Assembly (NCBI GenBank): GCA_003117195.1
Contig: BDSI01000010.1
Coordinates: 544,788-608,787, forward strand
Source: Eudorina sp. 2006-703-Eu-15
Lineage: Eukaryota > Chlorophyta > Chlorophyceae > Chlamydomonadales > Volvocaceae
Length of the DNA stretch: 64,000 nucleotides
Direction of reading: 5' to 3'
Notes under the pieces: generated by a model
Seen by the model: only the letters and a program-made list of their open reading frames with translations
Told to the model about the DNA's origin: nothing
Database searches by the model: none
Shown: piece by piece, positions 1 to 12,085 of the stretch
How the letters are laid out: the number at the start of each line of letters is the position of its first letter
Numbering within the stretch: position 1 is the stretch's first letter
Program-made: the position numbers and the translations under genes

Positions 1-3000
1 GCCGACACCGGAGGAGGCCGACACCGAGGAGGCCGACACCGAGGAGGCCGACACCGAGGAGGCCGACCGGGAGACCACCGACAGGAGGAGCCGACACCGA
101 GGAGGCCGAACACCGACCCACACTGAGGAGACCCACACACGAGGAGGCCGACACCGAGGAGGCCGACACCGAGGAGGCGACACTGAGGAGACCGAGGAGG
201 CCGACACCGAGGAGGACACTGAGGAGGCCAACACCGAGGAGGCCGAGAGGCCGAGAGGAGGCCGACACCGAGGAGGCCGACACCGAGGAGGCCGAGGCAC
301 CGAGGAGGCCGACACCGAGGAGGCCACACTGAGGAGAGAGGCCGACACCGAGGAGGCCGACACCGAGGAGGCCGACACCGAGAGGCCGACACCGAGGAGG
401 CCGACACAGGAGGCCGAGAGGAGGCCGACACGAGGAGGCCGACACCGAGGAGGCCGACACCGAGGAGGCCGACACCGAGGAGGCCGACACCGAGGAGGCC
501 GAGGAGGCCACACCGACAGCCGAGGAGGCCGACACGAGGAGGCCGACCGAGGAGGCCGACACCGAGGAGACCCACGAGGAGACGCCACACACGAGGAGGC
601 CGACACCGAGGACACGAGGAGGCCGACACCGAGGAGGCCGACACCGAGGAGGCCGACACCGAGGAGAGGCCGACACCGAGGAGGCGACGACACCGAGGAG
701 GAGCCGACACCGAGGAGGCCGACACACCGAGGAGGCCGACACCGAGGAGGCCGACACCGAGGAGGCCGACACCGAGAGGCCGACACCGAGGAGGCCGACA
801 CCGAGGAGGCCGACACCGAGGAGGCCGACACCGAGTGAGGAGACCCACACACGAGGAGGCCGACACCGAGGAGGCCGACACCGAGGAGGCCGACACCGAG
901 AGGCCGACACCGAGGAGGCCGACACCGAGGAGGCCCCGACACACTGAGGAGGCCGACACCGAGGAGGCCGACACCGAGGAGACCCACACTGAGGAGACCC
1001 ACACACCGAGGAGGCCAACACCGAGGAGGCCGACACCGAGGAGGCCGACACCGAGGAGGCCGACACCGAGGAGGCCGACACCGAGGAGGCCGACACCGAG
1101 GAGGCCGACACTGAGGAGGCCCACACTGAGGAGACCCACACACCGAGGAGGCCAACACCGAGGAGGCCGACACTGAGGAGGCCGACACCGAGGAGACCCA
1201 CACTGAGGAGACCCACACACTGAGGAGGCCGACACCGAGGAGACCCACACTGAGGAGACCCACACACTGAGGAGGCCGACACCGAGGAGGCCGACACCGA
1301 GGAGGCCGACACTGAGGAGGCCGACACCGAGGAGGCCAACACCGAGGAGGCCGACACCGAGGAGGCCGACACCGAGGAGACCCACACTGAGGAGACCCAC
1401 ACTGAGGAGACCCACACACTGAGGAGGCCGACACCGAGGAGGCCGACACCGAGGAGGCCGACACTGAGGAGGCCGACACCGAGGAGGCCAACACCGAGGA
1501 GGCCGACACCGAGGAGGCCCACACTGAGGAGACCCACACACCGAGGAGGCCAACACCGAGGAGGCCGACACTGAGGAGGCCGACACCGAGGAGACCCACA
1601 CTGAGGAGACCCACACACTGAGGAGGCCGACACCGAGGAGACCCACACTGAGGAGACCCACACACTGAGGAGGCCGACACCGAGGAGGCCGACACCGAGG
1701 AGGCGAGAGGACCGAGGGAGGCCAACACCGAGGAGGCCGACACCGAGGAGGCCGACACCGAGGAGGCCGACACCGAGGAGACCCACACTGAGGAGACCCA
1801 CACACCGAGGAGGCCGACACAGGAGGCCGACACGAGGAGGACACCGAGGAGGCCGACACCGAGGAGGCCGACACCGAGGAGGCCGACACCGAGGAGGAGG
1901 AGACCGACACGAGAGGCCGACACCGAGAGGCCGACACCGAGGAGGCCGACACCGAGAGGAGGACACCAACCGAGGAGGCCGACCGAGGAGGCCGAGGAGG
2001 GAGGAGGACACGGAGGAGGAGGAGGACACCGAGGAGGCCGACACCGAGGACACCGAGGAGGCCGACACCGAGGAGGCCGACACCGAGGAGGCCGACACCG
2101 AGGAGGCCGACACCGAGGAGGAGGAGGCCGACACTGAGGAGGCCGACACCGAGGAGCCGACACCGAGGAGACCCACACTGAGGAGACCCACACACCGAGG
2201 AGGCCACACCGAGGAGGCCGACACCGAGGAGGACACCGAGGAGGCCGACACCGAGGAGGCCGACACCGAGGAGGCCGACCGAGGAGGCACCGAGGAGACC
2301 ACACTGAGGAGACCCACACACCGAGGAGGCCGACACCGAGGAGGCCGACACCGAGGAGGCCGACACCGAGAGGCGACACCGAGGAGGCCGACACCGAGGA
2401 GGCCGACACCGAGGAGGCCGACACCGAGGAGGCCGACTGAGGAGACCCACACACTGAGGAGGCCGACACCGAGGAGGCCGACACCGAGGCCCGACACCGA
2501 GGAGGCCGACACCGAGGAGGCCGACACCGAGGAGGCCCGACACCGAGGAGGCCAACACCGAGGAGGCCGACACTGAGGAGGCGACACCGAGGAGGCCGAC
2601 ACGAGGAGACCCACCTGAGGAGACCACACACCGAGGAGGCCAACACCGAGGAGGCCGACCCGAGAGGCCGACACCGAGGAGGCCGACACGAGGAGGCCGA
2701 CACCGAGGAGGCCGACACCGAGGAGGCCGACACCGAGGAGACCCACCTGAGGAGACCCACCACCGAGGAGGCCGACACCGAGGAGGCCGACACCGAGGAG
2801 GCCGACACCGAGGAGGCCGACACCGAGGAGGCCGACACCGACGAGGAGGCCGACCCGAGGAGGCACCGAGGAGGCCGACACCGAGGAGGCCGACACCGAG
2901 GAGGCCACACTGAGGAGACCCACACGAGGAGGCCGACACCGAGGAGGCCGACACGAGAGGCCGACACCGAGGAGGCCGACACCGAGGAGGCCGACACCGA

Positions 3001-6000
3001 GGAGGCCGAGGAGGCCGACACCCGACACCGAGGAGACACCGAGGAGGAGGAGAGAGGAGGCCGGAGGAGGCCGACACCGAGGAGGCCGACACCGAGGAGG
3101 CCGACACCGAGGAGGCCGACACCGAGAGGAGGCCGACACCGAGGAGGAGGAGACCCACACCGAGGAGGCCGACACCGAGGAGAGCCGACACAGGAGGCGA
3201 CACCGAGGAGGCCGACACCGAGGAGGCCGACACCGAGGAGGCCGACACGAGGAGGCCGACACCGAGGAGGCCGACACGAGGAGGCCGACACCGAGGAGGC
3301 TGAGGAGGCCGACACCGAGGAGGCCGACACCGAGGAGGCCGACACGAGGAGGCCGACACCGAGGAGGCCGACACCGAGGAGACCCACACTGAGGAGACCC
3401 ACACGAGGAGGCCGACACCGAGGAGGCCGACAGGAGGCCGACACCGAGGAGGCCGACACCAGGCGAGAGCCGACACCGAGGAGGCCGACACCGAGGAGGC
3501 CGACACCGAGGAGGCGACACGAGGAGGCCGACACGAGGAGGCCGACACCGAGGAGGCCGACACCGAGGAGGCCGACACCGAGGAGGCCGACACCGAGGAG
3601 GCCGACACCGAGGAGGCCGACACGAGGAGGCCCACACTGAGGAGACCCACACACTGAGGAGGCCGACACCGAGGAGGCCGACACCGAGGAGGCCGAGAGG
3701 AGGCCGACACGGAGGAGGCCGACACCGAGCCCACACTGAGGAGAACACGAGGAGGCCGACACCGAGGAGGCCGACACCGAGGAGGAGAGAGGCCGACACC
3801 GAGGAGGCCGACACCGAGGAGAGAGAGACCCACACCCGAGGAGGCCGACACCGAGGAGGCCGACACCGAGGAGGCCGACACTGAGGAGGCCGACACCGAG
3901 GAGGCCGAGGAGGCCGACACCGAGGAGGCCGACACGAGGAGGACGACACACGAGGAGGCCGACACTGAGGAGGCCGACACCGAGGAGACCCCACGAGGAG
4001 ACCCACACACTGAGGAGGCCGACACCGAGGAGACCCACACTGAGGAGACCCACACACGAGGAGGCCGACACGAGGAGGCCGACACCGAGAGGCCGACACT
4101 GAGGAGGCCGACACCGAGGAGGCCAACACCGAGGGAGGCCGACACCGAGAGAGAGGAGCCGACACCGAGAGGAGGAGACCCACACACCGAGGAGGCCGAC
4201 ACCGAGGAGGCCGACACGAGGAGGCCGAGAGGAGGCCGACACCGAGGAGGCCGACACCGAGGAGGCCGACACGAGGAGACCCACACTGAGGAGACCCACA
4301 CACCGAGGAGGCCGACACCGAGGAGGCCGACACCGAGACACCGAGGAGGCCGACATGAGGAGGCCGACACCGAGGAGGCCGACACTGAGGAGGCCGACAC
4401 GACGAGGAGCGACACCGAGGAGGCCGACACCGAGGAGGCCGACACCGAGGAGGCCGACACCGAGGAGGCCGACACCGAGGAGGCCGACACCGAGGAGGCC
4501 GACACCGAGGAGAGAGGAGGCCGACAGGAGGCCGACACCGAGGAGGCCGACACCGAGGAGACCCACACTGAGGAGACCCACACACCGAGGAGGCCGACAC
4601 CGAGGAGGCCGACACCGAGGAGGCCGACACCGAGGAGGCCGACACCGAGGAGGCCGACACCGAGGAGGCCGACACCGAGGAGGCCGACACCGAGGAGACC
4701 CACACTGAGGAGACCCACACACCGAGGAGGCCGACACCGAGGAGGCCGACACCGAGGAGGCCGACACCGAGGAGGCCGACACCGAGGAGGCCGACACGAG
4801 GAGGCCGAGGAGACACCGAGGAGGCCGACACGAGGAGACCCACACTGAGGAGACCCACACACGAGGAGGCCGACACCGAGGAGGCCGACACCGAGGAGGC
4901 GACACCGAGGAGGCCGACACGAGGAGGCCGACACGAGGAGGCCGACACCGAGGAGGCCGAGGACCGACACCGAGGAGGCCGACACCGAGGAGGCCGACAC
5001 CGAGGAGACCCACACTGAGGAGACCACACACCGAGGAGGCCGAGGAGGCCGACACCGAGGAGGCGACACGACCGACACCGAGGAGGCCGACACCGAGGAG
5101 GCGACACGAGGAGGCCGACACCGAGGAGACCCACACTGAGGAGACCCACACACCGAGGAGGCCGACACCGAGGAGGCCGACACCGAGGAGGCCGACACCG
5201 AGGAGGCCGACACCGAGGAGGCCGACACCGAGGAGCCGACACCGAGCCGACACCGAGGAGGCCGACACCGAGGAGGCCGACACCGAGGAGACCCACACTG
5301 AGGAGACCCACACACTGAGGAGGCCGACACCGAGGAGCCGACACCGAGGAGGCCGACACCGAGGAGGCGACCGAGGAGCCGACACCGAGGAGGCCGAGGA
5401 GGCCGACACGAGGAGGCCGACACGAGGAGGCCGACACCGAGGAGACACACTGAGGAGACCCACACACCGAGGAGGCCAACACCGAGGAGGCCGACACCGA
5501 GGAGGCCGACACCGAGGAGGCCGACACCGAGGAGCCCCACCGACACCGAGGAGGCCGACACCGAGGAGGCGACACCGAGGAGGCCCACCCACACTGAGGA
5601 GACCGCCGACGACACCGAGGAGGCCGACACCGAGGAGGCCGACACCGAGGAGGCCGACACCGAGGAGGCCGACACCGAGGAGCCCCCGACACCCGAGGAG
5701 GCCGACACCGCAGGAGGCCGACACGAGGAGGCCGACACCGAGGAGGCCGACACCGAGGAGGCCGACACCGAGGAGGCCCGAACACCTGAGGAGGCCACAC
5801 ACTGAGGAGGCCAACACCGAGGAGGCCGACACCGAGGAGGCCGACACCGAGGAGGCGACACGAGGAGGCCGACACCGAGGTGAGGCCCACACACCGAGGA
5901 GGCCCACACCGAGGAGCACACCGAGGAGGCCGACACCGAGGAGGCGACACCGAGGAGGCCGACACCGAGGAGGCCGACACCGAGGAGGCCGACACCGAGG

Positions 6001-6960
6001 AGGCCGACACCGAGGAGGCCGACACCGAGGAGGCGACACCGAGGAGGCCGACACCGAGGAGGCCGACACCGAGGAGGCCGACACCGAGGAGGCCGACACC
6101 AGAGGAGGCGACACCGAGGAGGCCGACACCGAGGAGCCGACACGAGGAGGCCGACACCGAGGAGGCACGACACCGAGGAGGCCGACACCGAGGAGGCCGA
6201 CACCGAGGAGGCCGACACCGAGGAGGCCGACACCGAGGAGACCCACACTGAGGAGACCCACACACTGAGGAGGCCGACACCGAGGAGGCCGACACCGAGG
6301 AGGCCGACACCGAGGAGGCCGACACCGAGGAGGCCGACACCGAGGAGACCCACACTGAGGAGACCCACACACCGAGGAGGCCGACACCGAGGAGGCCGAC
6401 ACCGAGGAGGCCGACACCGAGGAGGCCGACACCGAGGAGGCCGACACCGAGGAGGCCACACCGAGGAGGCCGACACTGAGGAGGCCGACACCGAGGAGGC
6501 CGACACCGAGGAGACCCACACTGAGGAGACCCACACACCGAGGAGGCCAACACCGAGGAGGCCGACACCGAGGAGGCCGACACCGAGGAGGCCGACACCG
6601 AGGAGGCCGACACCGAGGAGGCCGACACCGAGGAGACCCACACTGAGGAGACCCACACACTGAGGAGGCCGACACCGAGGAGGCCGACACCGAGGAGGCC
6701 GACACCGAGGAGGCCGACACCGAGGAGCCACACCGAGGAGACCCACACTGAGGAGACCACACACGAGGAGGCCGACACCGAGGAGGCCGACACCGAGGAG
6801 GCCGACACCGAGGAGGCCGACACCGAGGAGGCCGACACCGAGGAGGCCGACACCGAGGAGGCCGACACCGAGGAGGCCAACACCGAGGAGGCCGACACCG
6901 AGGAGGCCGACACCGAGGAGACCCACACACCGAGGAGGCCGACACTGAGGAGGCCGACAC
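1..6960. repeat. 15-bp satellite array, GCCGACACCGAGGAG family
   Basis: Nearly 7 kb built from a 15-bp unit (GCCGACACCGAGGAG). Variant units carrying ACCCACACTGAGGAG and ACCCACACACCGAGGAG recur, often as a pair after every 5 to 10 standard units, giving a loose higher-order pattern. Units are near-perfect from about 6200 to 6960. Between 1 and 5900 many units lose or gain 1 to 10 bases, so no reading frame stays open for more than about 120 codons. Read on the plus strand the unit would give EADTE, RRPTP or GGRHR depending on frame, but the frame breaks and the absence of any flanking exon argue against coding. The left edge lies outside the window. I read it as non-coding satellite; some indels could be assembly error. 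Confidence 0.93.
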
Positions 6961-7044
6961 GGCGCGCAGCGAGGGGGCGTTGGCAGGCAATTCGAGTGTG
7001 GAGGCAACGTGAGGTGTCAGGAAGAACGAAGAAGGCATCCTGAG

Positions 7045-7121
7045 GTGAGGAAGCCTCCGCTGTCGCCGTTGGCTGTCACAAATGACCGGCGGGGTCCGCT
7101 GTAACATCCTTAATAATAATC
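7045..7121 (+). repeat. 3' end of a dispersed repeat ending TGTAACATCC(TTAATAATAAT)
   Basis: About 77 bp matching the right ends of the copies at 9678-9890 and 29956-30167: AAGCCTC(C/G)GCTGTCGCCG, then GGGGTCCGCTGTAACATCC, then a short TAA-rich tail. TGTAA is the volvocine poly(A) signal, so the family looks like the 3' end of a retroposed transcript (SINE or truncated LINE). This copy lies between the satellite and the 3' end of the EEP gene. Confidence 0.6.
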
Positions 7122-7199
7122 CTTATGGAAGCGAAGGCACGGGTGCTGCCCCATCTGCTGGATTGTACGGCATGTTAGGTGGCGCGTCCTTCCCCGTCG

Positions 7200-9330
7200 G
7201 GTCGCAGGCGTCATACATCAGACCCGCGGGTCTCCGGCTCCTCATCTGCATCGCTGCAACAAGCAGTAGCTCTGACGGTGACGCTGATGTCAACAGCAAG
7301 AAATTGCCGTAGACGCGTCCCGATTCCCCGTTGCTTACTGGTATCATTCCTAGGGTCCCGTAGCGTCGCCGCCGCTCACCGGGGGCCCCACCAGAGGTGC
7401 GTGTTCACCACATAACACACCCCCGTGACCTCGTCGGAAGGGACACGCCGCATCGCCGCCGCCGTTGCCGTCGCCGGTACCGCGTCGCTGCCGCCGGCAT
7501 CGCGCAGCAACACGCCGCCACTGCCCCGCCGCACCACGACGCCGGCATCCTCGGTGTCAACGCTGTCCTCCTCCGCTGCCTCGCCCTCCTCCTCACGCTC
7601 CTCCTGCTCCTCCTGAACGGCTTCCCCGTCGCGCGGCAGCTGCAGCAGCGCCATGGCTGCGTTGACCCCGCCATCGGCGTTGTGCAGAATCGACGCCTCC
7701 CGAAACATCTCTTGTGTATTGCACCCCGCAGCGGAGCAGCGACGCCACCAGCGGAAACGGGGGACCAGGGTCCGTACAGGGGTGGAGTGAATGGAAACGG
7801 TCAACGGGCCATACCAACCTTAAACCCGATCCGCGCATGCCCCGCTGCCGTAAGCGGCGCACCCGTCTGCCGTACATATCGCCCGCTCGTACTCCCACAT
7901 CACGCACGCGTGATGTGCACCCGTGCGCCATTCCCCTGCAGCCAGCCCCGCCGCCCTCCTCGTCCCCCACGCACCCGCCTCGTGCTGCCGCTGCTCCGCT
8001 CCACTGGGCACCAGGTCCGCCACCCGCACGGCGCCCGACGCCAGCAGCCGCAGCCGGCGCCGCCGGTACAGCAGCAGCGTGCCGTCGCCGTCCAGGGGCG
8101 GACCCCGGGGGCCGAAAGGCCCGGGCCGCCACGCCGGCTGCCAGCCGGCGCCCGTGAAGCGCCGCGACTGCGGGCGGCGGGGAGCAGGTGGCTTCGTTGG
8201 GGTTCGTTGAATCCGTTGGTTTCGTTGGGCGGGGTCGGCCGGTCGGCAGGGCCCCAGGTCCAGAGTGGGTTTGGAGACGCAAGCGCCGTGGGCTGGAATC
8301 GAACAGGGGTTCCGTGAGCCGCACGCAAACAGGACGCCCCTCATTCTCGGGAGCGCCCCTCAGTCCGCTCATCCCAGCATGTCAACGTTAGGGGCGCTCC
8401 CGAGTTCCGACCCTAACGTTGACATGCCGGAATTAGTGGCGTCCCGAGCACGCACCCCGCCGCACGGAACCCGACAGACAGCACTGACCCATGGGACCCA
8501 CTCGGACCCGCGAATGTACGGAATGCGCGGGCGGGTCTGAGTGGGCATCGTACGGGCAGAGGGAGCCGTCGCGTCCGTCCCGACGCCCGAGCACGTGCCC
8601 CGGTACCCATCTGAGGCCGCCCTGCCCGGTGGCCCATGCCGTCTAACCCCGCGGGGCAGGTAGAGGGTGCCGTACCCCGCCGCCCGGGCTCGCGGCCCGA
8701 ACAGCTTCAGGTAGCTCGAACCGTCGACCTCCTGCGGCGGGCCGGGGCCGAGGGCACGGGGAACAGGGGCACGTGGGCCAAGGCCCTACCCACCAAGTTG
8801 AGGAAATAGGTACTTGCAGATACCGAATGGGTATAGTTGGAGGTCTGGGTAGGAGTCTCGGCGCCATACAACCAAAGATCGGAGACTGTTCACAAGCCAT
8901 GAGGAGGGGCAAGGAGCCCACCGCTCCAGGGCCTGCACGGTATACGAGTCAAGTAGGGCAGAATCCGTACCTGCAGGCACACCACGTCGGCGTCGTACGC
9001 CTCGATCTCCTGCATCAACGGGGTCCGCTGTAATGTTCATTCCTTCATCCAACAACGGACAACGGGCAACGGTAACCGCAACTCCCAACAGGTCCCCGAT
9101 GAACGGTCAGTGGTTCACCTGCGTTGCGACCCCCTCTCCATGCCCGTCCGTGTTTCCTCTCCCAGACTCACACCGTCCCTTTTGCCCTCCCCCTGCCAGC
9201 CCCCTCGTGCTCCTCCCCGCCCACCTTGCCGTCCTCCTCCCCTCCCACCTGCCACAGGCGTGGGCCCCGGAAGCTCCACAGCCGATGGGGTCCCAGTTCC
9301 TTCATGTTGAAGCTGGCCAGCCACCCGCAC
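7200..9330 (-). pseudogene. EEP-superfamily (CCR4/PDE12-like) nuclease gene, apparently truncated at the 3' end
   Basis: Exons on the minus strand: about 9330-9249 (ends LWSFRGPRLWQ), 9027-8971 (RTPLMQEIEAYDADVVCLQ), 8731 to about 8650 (EVDGSSYLKLFGPR, GYGTLYLPR), 8167 to about 8050 (DGDGTLLLYRRRRLRLL), about 7711-7380 (MFREASILHNADGGVNAAM, then an acidic insert, then VCYVVNTHLWWGP). These match in order the EEP blocks R..L..EI..Y.ADV.CLQEVD, DG.A.FYRR.RF.LL and V.NTHL.W.P; the Glu of LQEVD is the usual metal ligand. EEP enzymes are poly(A) or oligoadenylate 3' exonucleases. An in-phase last exon from about 7270 reaches a stop near 7200 without the GDFNS and SDH blocks that complete the active site. 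What follows is a dispersed repeat and the satellite. I see no ATG exon. It could be a pseudogene, or its last exons lie beyond the satellite. Confidence 0.6.
8346..8426. repeat. Two overlapping inverted repeats (mutually exclusive hairpins)
   Basis: First pair: CTCGGGAGCGCCCCT at 8346-8360 with its exact reverse complement at 8390-8404. Second pair: CATGTCAACGTTAGGG at 8379-8394 with its exact reverse complement at 8411-8426. The right arm of the first overlaps the left arm of the second by 5 bp, so both stems cannot form at once. It lies in an inferred intron of the EEP gene. Confidence 0.85.
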
Positions 9331-9677
9331 CCGCACCCGCACGAGGTAGAGGCGGAGGGGACCGGCGCGCGTCCCGGGTTGGAGGCGGCAGGGAGGGGCA
9401 GCAGGGGAAGGGGGCGCCTTCCGACCCGTCGATGGTATCCCTGGTGGTACAGCACCGGGTGCTGAGCCAGCTTGGCCCGCTGGGCCCCTGACCGCCGGCT
9501 CCCAGCCCACAAGGGGCAAGGCCGGGCGGCCCTTTCCCGCTTTACAGCAACTGGGCTAAACCCTAAACCCTTACACCTAGGTCTAACACCTAACACCACC
9601 AGTGCGACCGAGTGCGACAGGTGGCAAGCGCGCAGCGTGAAACGACCCCACGGCCCGCGCCAAGGGCCTCTTAGAGT
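9028..9677. other. No further gene supported
   Basis: Apart from the likely EEP exon near 9249-9330, no exon is convincing. 9551-9568 holds two copies of CCCTAAA, the plant-type telomere motif. Confidence 0.5.
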
Positions 9678-9890
9678 GGGCTTTATCCCTTGCCATGGTT
9701 GGTTCTCAGGAACGGGTGGTTCTCTGGTAGTGTGGGCCCGGGGCGTGTTTCGGTGCACGTGTGGAGCCTGTCCGGAGCGCCATGGTGGCGCCAATTCGTT
9801 TAGGCAGTGTATGGTGGGGAAGCCTCGGCTGTCGCCGTTGGCTGTCACCGATGACCCGCGGGGTCCGCTATAACATCCTTAATAATAATA
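9678..9890 (+). repeat. Dispersed repeat, full copy (about 213 bp)
   Basis: Starts GGGCTTTATCCCTTGCC and ends TAACATCCTTAATAATAATA. The copy at 29956-30167 is the same over its whole length with scattered substitutions and small indels; 7045-7121 and 24229-24264 match only its right end. A TGTAA-like motif (here TATAA) 15 to 20 bp before a TAA-rich tail suggests a retroposed element. No coding potential. Confidence 0.75.
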
Positions 9891-10116
9891 CTTCGGATGC
9901 AAAATGGTCTTCGGAACCGTCGGAACTCATTGAGTTGCTGACCTACTGCCATACACCCCTGTTCAATGTTAAGTCTCATTGACACCTCCATGTAACGTGC
10001 AGTGACGATGCTGGTGTAGTTGCCAGTTTCTGTTGTGGCAATAGCTCAAGATGGGTTCGGATGTGGCCCACGAGCACCTGGGCTGTGCTTCAGGACGGTG
10101 ACTAGGGTGACTAGGG
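9891..10116. other. Unassigned; probable 5' side of the ankyrin gene
   Basis: No exon recognised. The ankyrin frame opens just after an in-frame TGA at 10108-10110, so its first exon should lie in or upstream of this stretch. Confidence 0.4.
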
Positions 10117-12085
10117 TTGACTAAAGCCCGGCGCCAGCTCCTGGCGTTGACTGCGGCCAGCGGCGTTCTGAGCAACCTCCAGGTGGCCATCGCCGCTGCG
10201 GGCTGCTGGCCGGACGGGTCAGCCTTTGCAGGTGCAGCGGCGGCAGGCCACCGCGCCATGTGCGAGTGGCTGGTGGAGCAGGACTGCCCGGGCTTGCCTG
10301 AGGCGGCGGCGGCAGCTGCCAGCAAAGGACACATTGCTCTGGTGCGTTGGCTGCTGGACCGCTCGCCGGATGCAGCGCATTCCGCTTGGTGCGCTGCGGC
10401 CCGCGCGGGTCGTCGAGACGTCTGCGAGGCGCTGCGGACTCTAGGTCTCACGGCGCCGCGGTCAGCTCTGCATGGCGCCGCGGAAGGCGGCCATGTGGAT
10501 CTGCTGATGTGGCTGCTGCCGCACTCGGAGCCTGTGCGGCCACACGGCTCCGACATTTTGTTGACGGAAGCGGCCCACGGATGCGACCTGGAGGGGCTGC
10601 AGCGAGTGTACGGCACCCCGTCAGCGGCACAGCGGGGTGGCTTGGGGCTGCGGCAGGACGGCGGCGATTATCTCATGGCCGCCCTGATCGGGCCTACCCC
10701 CGACTGGCGCGCCAAAGTGGACTGGCTGCGGGCGCTTGGATGTGCTTTGCGTGGCTGGAATGTGACCTGCAGGGACTTTGCGCTCCCGGACACATTGCAA
10801 GCCAGCGACCGCCTCGAGCGAGCCCGGCTGATCTTGCAGCTGCTGCCGGAGGGCGAGCGTGCAGAACCCATCAAGAACATCATACGTAGTGGGATACGTT
10901 TCGCCCAACCTGAGCTGGTGGACTTCGCACTGGAGCAGTGGCCGTACATGCAGCTGGCGGACTTGGCCAAAGTGGTCTATAGCCTGGGCAGTACGGTCAC
11001 GATCAAGGGCGTGTCCGACCGCCGGCACGACTTCGAGACGCAAGCCCAAGTGGTTGCTGCAGCACGTCTGGCGGCTCGAGGGGTTCGCATCTGGAGGACA
11101 GTCACCAAGGCAGCGGTTCGAACCGGTCTCATGCAGGTGCTGCACTGGATGCTTGCCGGGTCTGAGGAGGCCGGCCAGGGGGGTGCCGCAGTGGCCAGCG
11201 GGCCCGTGGCTGGGCTGGAGGGGCTGGCCGGCGCAGGGACGGCGGTCAGGGCGGCGGCAGCGGTGGAACTGCGGGCGCTGCTGCGGGACTGGTCTGCGGA
11301 ACTGCCTTGCATAGCGGCCGAGGCGGGCAGGTTGGAGATGATGACGTGGCTACGAGGTCGCGGCTGCTTGTGGAATTATGGCGTCTTCAACAGCGCGGTA
11401 CAGTCGGGCAGCATCGCGCTTCTCGAGTGGATGGCGGAGGAGGGCTGTCCCCTACCGGTGCGTGACGGCGGGGATCTAGGGATCCACACGGAGGTTAGCG
11501 CCCCATTTAAACGTCCCCCGTGCAGGGCTTAGGCAGGCGGCGGTTAGGCCCGCCCGCGCGAAGAAGCAGAACGGGATTCTGAACACAAATCCAGCATCAC
11601 TAACCCACGGGTCGTTCAGTGCATGCGACTTCCAACCCGTGGGTCAGCGGGCGCGTGTTGTATGTACCACACCAGCATCAACCGTCAGCAGTATGGCATG
11701 AACCGGACTCACATACTGCACCGCCATCAAGTAGGCCTCTCTCTCTGGGTGTGTCTGTGCAATTTGAAACTTGTACCCCCACCCTGCGATTTTCGGATCG
11801 GACCGACAGCTGGACAGTGCCTGCTACGAGGTCGCCATCGCTCACCAGGACATGGCGATGCTGCGGTGCCTTAGGCGGCTGGGTGTACCTTGGGGCCCCA
11901 AGCAGCGGCAGCTCCTCGGCATTGCTGTGAGGCGAGGCTGCCAGGTGGAGCTGCTGGCCTTCCTGCTGGAGGAGGGCTGCCTTGTAGACTGGGAGGACGC
12001 CAGGAGGGCTGCAGCGAGTCGTGGGGGCAACATGGCAGCCGCGGTTAGGGCCGCCATCGAGCAGTGGGCGCCCGAGGACTTGTGA
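10117..12085 (+). CDS. Ankyrin-repeat protein (5' end not identified)
   Basis: Exons: about 10117-11457 and 11810-12085. The junction is phase 0 with donor CCG|GTGCGT and acceptor GACAG|CTG; it joins MAEEGCPLP to LDSACYEVAIAHQDMAML and ends at TGA. The protein is a run of diverged ankyrin-like units of the volvocine type, with repeated A(A/V)..GH...(C/L)EWL and CP motifs (GHRAMCEWLVEQDCP, GHIALVRWLLDR, GHVDLLMWLLP, GSIALLEWMAEEGCP). Such repeats are protein-binding scaffolds; no effector domain is visible, so the partner is unknown. There is no ATG at 10117; the first in-frame Met is about 47 residues in, so either translation starts there or an upstream exon is missing. About 539 aa are visible. 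The 352-nt intron has good splice sites. Confidence 0.8.

Noticed and set aside
835..6251. Open frames of 113 to 123 codons in the satellite (RRPTP, GGRHR, EADTE repeats)
   Set aside because: They follow from the 15-bp unit, break at indels every few hundred bases, mostly lack ATG, and have no flanking exons.
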